DNA of 64,000 bases from Cheiracanthium punctorium (taxonomy: Eukaryota; Arthropoda; Arachnida; Araneae; Cheiracanthiidae), in NCBI GenBank assembly GCA_038373885.1, contig JAWZYV010016009.1, positions 1-64,000 of the forward strand, given 5' to 3'. Below are positions 57,723 through 64,000 of the stretch, one piece after another. Every line of letters begins with the position of its first letter. The stretch's first letter is position 1. Made by a program: the position numbers and the translations under genes. Below the pieces are notes generated by a model, which made no database searches, was not told the DNA's origin, and saw nothing but the letters and a program-made list of their open reading frames with translations.

Positions 57723-60700
57723 AATTACTTTACAGACTATGATTATCTTTCCTTCAATTTTTATGTTAATACTGTTCTTGAACCAGTACAGTTAAATTAA
57801 GTTTTAGATTTGGACAGCCAAAGTTAGGAATACCAAATGAAAGAAAATCGCTAACATTTGGTTGAAAATCTCAGATTCCTACCTGTTGCTGAAATTAGTT
57901 TCACCTATTTTTCGCAATTTTAAGCAAGTATACCACATTATACAGGAATCCGAAGTAGTCTAATTCTGAACAAACTTATCTTCAATAATTTCATCCAACG
58001 ACACTGTAGCTTTAGATCCTTTAATATCCGAACCCATAAGGGGAAAGAGCGATGAGAATACACTGAAAAAAATAGCCCAAAGATACAGTTTAGTGGGGAA
58101 GAACGTGGAAAGTCCAGTGCGCCTTTCGATTTTTTGGAAAATCAGCTATATTGGACTCTCATCGTTCTTCCCGTGGACCCTTCAATAATTCCCTAGCAAA
58201 ATTGTCTGTAGTGTGACTGTCCATTCAAATTTCTACAGGTAAACAATATTCAAACTCATCTACTGCAAGAATCCTTAGTCTTCTGTTTTCAAAAATTAAT
58301 TGGCTAAATCATAATTTTCTTTTTCTGTATAAAATTAAAAATTTAGAAGGGTCCTCTTTTTTTCTGGAAGGACTAATTTCAACCGGCGCCGATTTAATCT
58401 GCTAAAATTGGGTAGCTTGAACAAGTACTTATTCACAAGTCTCATGAAGCTGTAGTAATTTTTTCAGCTTACAAGAAATGTATAGCTTGCAACCCTTGCT
58501 GCATTTTATTAATATTCCACTAAACAAATTTCTTAAGTACTTAATTTTTTCTTTTTTTACTCAACAAATCATGCCTAATCTGTTGAACACTCAAAGCATA
58601 TTTAAACTTTAAAATTATATCTTGGAAGTTTTGCACAACATTAACGTAATTCACCAAAATAATTGTATAGTACTGAACACGGCAAGTAAATGACATGTTT
58701 TCTTAATATTGATTACGAATAAAATGGAATGTTTCTTTTTCTTGGGCTTAACATAAAGCATTTAAGCCTATTTAAGTTAATTAACAATATTGATGCACCA
58801 ACACATATAACATGTTTAAAGTAAGAGGGTGAAAAATCTTAACCGCAAAATATATTTCAATTAAAAAAAAAGAATAGTTTTCAAACATCTTCAATATTTT
58901 GTCCAAATATGTTAAATATGTAAAGAATGTTGGTACGCAGATAGATATATCAATAAGAAGTCAGCAATTTGTCACACTACTGCTCAAGGGCAAATAAAAC
59001 CTAACATTGAAAAAATTTAAATATCTAAAATGGAGTCTTGCTGTATATATTAAGGGACATTAGTTGCTTTCTAAAAATTCCTTTAAGCTTTTTTTCATTT
59101 TAACAAGTCTAAAAAGTTTTAAACTTGATGTGATTGTAACCATTGAAGAAGTTGAATATGAAGTACAGAGAAAAAATATATTGGGTAATTTACATGCTAA
59201 GTGGAAGATGTATCGCAGGAAGTTTGCAACATGGAGAACCATTTGTAATGTCCTTTACAAAAACTGTATTCGGATATAGTTCGCATTAATTATAACAGCT
59301 CTTCTAAATTTTTAAGTGGAATAGTAGGATTGCCAGAGTGGCACTGCTTAGATTTATCATATAATAAACATTTATTAAATTAAAGAATGGATATTTCTAA
59401 CTGCAAAAGCTAATTTCAATAAGAAATGCAAAAAGCACATTTATTTACATTTTCACCATTTTAACTGATGAAATACTGGCAAAAATTCATTATAAATATC
59501 TGAAAGTGTAATTTTACAATTTACAGTAAAATTTCACTTCCATTAAATGAAGTTTTAAATTTTAAGCGTATTCAATTCTATCCATTGAAATCAAACGTAA
59601 GGGTGCACGCAATGTTTGATTACTGCTCGTAGTCTTATTTAAGTTTGCACATGGATGGACATGAGTGATCTGTTAATTAATATAAAAGCAAACATGCAAT
59701 GAATGTACAAAGAAAAAAATGTATATTGATGATTTCGTTAAAAAAAAAAATAGTCAAAATAGTAATCTAGGTTAAATGAACTGTTACAGTGCTGAATCAA
59801 TAACAGCAAAACTGATACGGATGTTGCTAGGTGATGTTTGTCAAATAGTTTATGAAAACATTCTGAGGTAATAACAAACACGCACATAACAACTAAATTA
59901 CGTAACTATCATTTTTTTAAAACTGATACGGCTATCATTAAAGGGTGTACTTTGTCAGCGTGTGTTATTTGCATACGTTACTATTGATAAGTGGTCATTT
60001 AGGAGATTATTCTGCTTAAACATTGTGCATTGTCGCAATGTCAATACGTCTTCAATCCACTCAAAGTTTTAAGATCTGGAATCTCATCAAAAAGCCTCAG
60101 AGTATTGATCGTGAATAATGTAAAATTAACAACTCATAATGGTGGTTGAGATACATATAAAACGTATGTCACTTCTTTAAAGAATTCGTAGTATTTTTTT
60201 AAGTAAAGAGATAATTTATGTTTGTTTCTAATATATTCAAGTGCTACTGAAAATGTGTTCAGAATTTTGAGTAAGCTATCCGCATAATGAAGAATTATAT
60301 ATTTTGAAAATGTTTGAGTAACATTAAATAAAAATTTTATTAAACTGTTGACAAATGAGTGTATTTCGAGCACTTCAAGATTAAGTCAACTGTGAAACAG
60401 TATTTCAGCCTCGAGCCGAAACCATAAAAAGGGATTTTCAGTCTTATATCTTCAATCTTCCATTAAAAAGAAATCCCTAGCTTGGGAATAAAATAAAGAA
60501 AAAATGTTACCATATCACCTTAAACATCTTATCTGTTCTATGAACGAACTTTAAAAAGATGAAGTGCGATTTAAAAAAGAAAATCGTGCAAGAAATATAA
60601 AACGGCTATTCAAAACCGTCCACCATCTACCATTGCAAAGTTTCCAACCTTTACGGATTATACTTAAGATTTTCGAAAACAGAGAAAGTTTCATAGATTC

Positions 60701-60742
60701 GAAGTAATAACCAGTTCAAATAGTAGACGCATACATTTTGTC
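57723..60742. other. AT-rich stretch
   Basis: No gene recognised; frames at 59060-59279 and 60134-60373 lack domains. It holds one inverted repeat, listed separately. Confidence 0.4.
58093..58176. repeat. Inverted repeat, ~28-base imperfect arms
   Basis: GTGGGGAAGAACGTGGAAAG, then TCCAGTG, is inverted at the right as TATTGGACTCTCATCG, then TTCTTCCCGTGG. A related GGGGAAAGAGCGATGAGAAT lies ~50 bases upstream. Possibly the remnant of a foldback element. Confidence 0.5.
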
Positions 60743-60923
60743 ATAGGTGTGAACTTTAATCGAATATAACTCACAAAGTTTTGTTAGCGGTAGTTTTCTG
60801 CTTAGAATATAACAAAATTTCTCAGTTAAACGATCCAAATGGTTATTATTTTGTGAAACAATATTTTAAAGAATTACTGTTTATAAAGTGTGGGATTTAC
60901 ACTCCCTAAAGGTTAGCAGCTAT
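60743..60923. mobile_element. MITE family B, diverged copy
   Basis: ATAGGTGTGAACTTTAATCG, AATATAACTCACAAAGTTTT, TTTTCTGCTTAGAATATAAC at the left; ACTGTTTATAAAGTGTGGGA and CCCTAAAGGTTAGCAGCTAT at the right. The order is as in the other family B copies. Confidence 0.55.
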
Positions 60924-61023
60924 TCTTTGCTATATTCTAATTGGTAAAATTACTGTTTACATAAAGCTAGTAATTATGTTCCGTAAAGTTTAGTAACTGT
61001 AGTGCAGTGTTTAAAACTATGCA

Positions 61024-61204
61024 GTGGCCAACTCCTACTGAATATCAATAACCACTTTTTGTAAATAGTAATTTTCAGGTTGGAGTACAGTAGTACAGTA
61101 AAATTACGGATTCGAGTCGGTCGTGTAAGTTCCTATGCTTCTGAAAAATATCTAAAAAATAAACTGTTTACAAAAGGTGGTTAATATCCCGTAGATGTTG
61201 GAGA
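61024..61204. mobile_element. MITE family B, diverged copy
   Basis: TGGCCAACTCCTACTGAATA, CAATAACCACTTTTTGTAAA at the left; AACTGTTTACAAAAGGTGGT and CCCGTAGATGTTGG at the right. The ends are clear inverted partners. Confidence 0.6.
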
Positions 61205-62782
61205 CTGAGGATGTAATGTGAAGATCATTTGTCGGAAAATAAAATCTTCCCTTTCTTTACTTTTTGGAGTATTATCAGTCCATGTTTTTGTTTAGGTTTT
61301 ATTCCGATTATTAGTAACAGTCTCAAACTGTTTATCCTACATATTTTGGAGGCAAAAAATTATTTTCTCTTATCGAAGTGTCTGAAATTGCTTCAGTACA
61401 AAAACAAGAAAGAAAATTTCTTTTCAAGTTCTATTAGTAGACGAATATTTTGAAAACAAGCTCTCGTTGAAAAGAAAAACCCAATGCCTTTCTTCTATTG
61501 GAGTATTTACTACTTTTTAACATCGAAAATGTCCAACCGTAAGGGAGTGACCATCCAACTCTAAAAAATCACCAATATAAATTTATGTTAGACACTTAAG
61601 TTTTCTTGAAAAAAAATATGTACGCATTTGCTTAGTTCGTATTATCATAAATTTTCATAAATGTTTCACCATGAGAATCTTAGTTCAAAATATGTCCGTC
61701 AGTTGGTGAAAAACAAAATTGTTTACTTACCTAATAATTACAGAGTATTGACCAGATAATATTATTGAAATGAGCATAAGTTAACCGCTTCTCTCTCTGG
61801 TAACTCTTTAATATTATATCACTTCCAATCTAATATAAATGATGCAACATTTCTTTAAAGAAATGACATTAATATATTTCCTAAACTTTGAAATTTTTGT
61901 GTGAATTTACACCAAAGAATAAAAATATTCCGTTTATTTACTCATAGTTCTTCAAAAAGAGTCGTAAAAAGTATAAATTAACTATTAAATATACACCTAT
62001 TCTTTTAACAAAAATGCATTTGTACAGTAGTCGTGGACAGAGAAAATACTCATGTTTTATACAGAATACCCATTATAAAAAAGACATTCCTATTTAGAAA
62101 ATTAAAAAAGGAATGGAGCAAAAGCTATTATGAAAATGATATGGAATTTTTCGACACATTCGAATTCGCATTTTTGAAACATGAATAATGTAATTATGCT
62201 AACTTAATGCGTATTTGAAACTCTCAAAGTAAGCTCTACTTTTTGTGGCCAGATTTGAAAATTTGCAATTATAAAGCGATCAGACGCTGTTTTTCAGAAA
62301 ATGCGCAGTTTATCATAGCTTTAACTATTTTGTAGTTCCTTTTTGAAATACTAGATTTGACATTTTCATTATTTTTTCAACAGTAAAATATGTGAAATAT
62401 TTACCCCGTAAGAATCTTGTTTATATCATTTCACTCCAAAATAACTGTTCTAATTACAAAATTAGTTATACTATACATAATTGAGTTAAAACATATCGGT
62501 ATTTGATTTTAAAGAAAAAAAATGCCCACAAAAATTATTTAAATGTTAATTCATAGCCTTGAAGAACATCATGCGTGGTGAGATTTAGTTTCATTTTCTG
62601 CGATTTAAAATGAACACATAACTTTACACCTATTTTCAGTACTGATCTAAAACTGATCTTAAATTTCAGAATACTTACATTTTTATTTCTTCATTTCAAT
62701 TTTAAAATTGTGGTGCCACTAAAGCCTAATATGTAGTTACTCTAATTACTGGCTAAGGAACGTTTCCGGTTCGTTAAATTCC
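61205..62782. other. AT-rich stretch without recognised features
   Basis: No exon signals or element ends were identified. Confidence 0.4.
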
Positions 62783-62944
62783 CATAGCTGCCAACTCTTC
62801 CGGTTTTTCCGGAAGATTTTCCACCACTAATTTTTACTTACGAATTTAAGCTTAAAATAAGTCCAAAATTTTATTGTAAAATAAAACTGTTTGAAGATAG
62901 TGGTGAAAAATATTCCGGAAAAACCGGAAGAGTTGGCAGCTATG
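62783..62944. mobile_element. Small foldback MITE with ~50-bp arms
   Basis: Left CATAGCTGCCAACTCTTCCG (continuing GTTTTTCCGGAA), right TTCCGGAAAAACCGGAAGAG ending TTGGCAGCTATG. The arms match for ~50 bases with two mismatches. It is flanked on both sides by AATTCC, a likely short duplication. The CATAGCTGCCAAC end resembles some family B copies (28354). The overlapping frames arise from the arms. Confidence 0.8.
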
Positions 62945-64000
62945 AATTCCAAAACAAATATTTTTCCGCCCTTATCCCCCACCTTCCCCCACCCAAAAAT
63001 AAGAAAGAAAAAGTTAAGCTCTAAAAAACTTAATGTACAATTTGGATCGATCGGCTTGAATTTCTTCACAATTATGTAAAAGTATAGAAAAATATCTGCT
63101 CTACTTTTACAAATCTGAAACCCCTCAGATGTTTAGCGATTTTCAGAAGTTTTAACTCAAAACAATTGCTCTAACAAAGTAAAACGTTAACGCCGCATTT
63201 TAAGTCATAATCTAAACAGATTCGCAATTTTTGTTATTTTAATTCTTTTTAAGTAACTTCACGAAATTATCTAGATTTTTGTTCGCATGAAGCCTTAAAT
63301 GACCCAAAAGAATTTCTTGTCAAATATTTTTTTTCTAGTGCTTATTGCAATTTCCTCCACAACGGGATTTATCCAGTAGTTCAGATTAGTTTGATTATTT
63401 TACTTTCAATTCACTATGGGTCTTACGTAAACTCTTATTTTAAATTATTTTTTCTTCAGAATACTAGCTTTGATGTTCAGCGTTCAATATAAAATCTGGA
63501 AATTGAAAAGGAGTTGTGCTCTAGAAAAGTACAATATCTAAAGCTGCTTTACAATATAAACATGAAACGACTATTTTGCCTTTAGTCAAGTTCCTTCATT
63601 TCAACAATTTTTAAATTGAATTGTGATCAAAATTTCTAAGAATTTTCTGTTTCTTAATAATTTTAAGTTTGGAAGAAACTGAGTACTGTAGGTGAATGAC
63701 TTATGGGAGTAGTAGGTAAGTTTTCTTTAAGGAATGTTGCATAATTAGTTGGAAGGTAGACAATGTATTTTCGCTATAAGCAATTGCTTCTGTTTAAATT
63801 CGCCGTTATATATTTAGAGTACTGTTACACATGATCGTTTTGTGAAGCTCTTTTAATTTTATCCTACTCTTTAGATATGTGATTTTTAGGACAATTAATA
63901 AAACCTAGGTTTATTTTAACCTCTCAAAAATCCACCACATTTTACTGAACAAAATTGAACTTTCAGTGTGAATTAAATTCGGGTATACTAGAATTTTTCA
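62945..64000. other. AT-rich stretch to window end
   Basis: No gene, element or RNA recognised. Confidence 0.4.

Noticed and set aside
62827..63079. Overlapping frames on both strands
   Set aside because: They run through the inverted arms of a MITE, which create mirrored open frames.
1..64000. CRISPR array, operon, prophage or bacterial genes
   Set aside because: No regularly spaced repeats with unique spacers, no dense coding and no Shine-Dalgarno pattern; the composition and repeats are eukaryotic.

Overview
The window looks like nuclear, intron- and repeat-rich DNA from an animal, most likely an arthropod and possibly a chelicerate such as a spider (inference, low to moderate confidence). 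It is AT-rich, has no operon-like coding layout, and is packed with small DNA transposons and tRNA-derived SINEs. I see one exon I trust as protein-coding, one dead Tc1-like transposon, and many non-autonomous repeats. Most long reading frames are chance frames inside repeats.

Layout. At 0-5 kb, one exon (1313-1557, minus strand) with good splice sites lies among MITEs and a SINE. From 5 to 41 kb the DNA is intergenic or intronic. It is seeded by a CRE-containing MITE family (family A, ~430-445 bp, 8-bp target duplications, about eleven copies), MITEs sharing a GGAATATAATTAAC terminal motif (B), a ~212-bp MITE with 9-bp duplications (C), piggyBac-type MITEs in TTAA sites, a hAT-type MITE in 8-bp sites, two SINE families, one probable 5S-rRNA-derived SINE (~18.4 kb) and a complete but inactivated Tc1-like element (23654-25013).

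Around 41-57.5 kb the character changes. MITE families A, B and C are absent, GC-richer exon-like islands appear (41391-41605 with a GTAAGC donor; 42643-42845 after a TTTCAG acceptor), and several short blocks are locally duplicated in the same orientation. The most striking is a ~92-nt block present three times (45343, 51485, 55000). It keeps a closing stem, an inner stem whose pairs change together, and a central six-base palindrome that switches from GGCGCC to GGGCCC. This suggests a structured RNA or palindromic regulatory element inside a non-coding transcript unit, and is the best candidate for something undescribed. From 57.7 to 64 kb the DNA is AT-rich with decayed MITEs.

No CRISPR array, prokaryotic operon, tRNA gene outside SINEs, or intact viral gene was seen. 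The genes do not form a recognisable pathway. The story is transposon layering around a sparse gene, plus an unusual duplicated non-coding locus.
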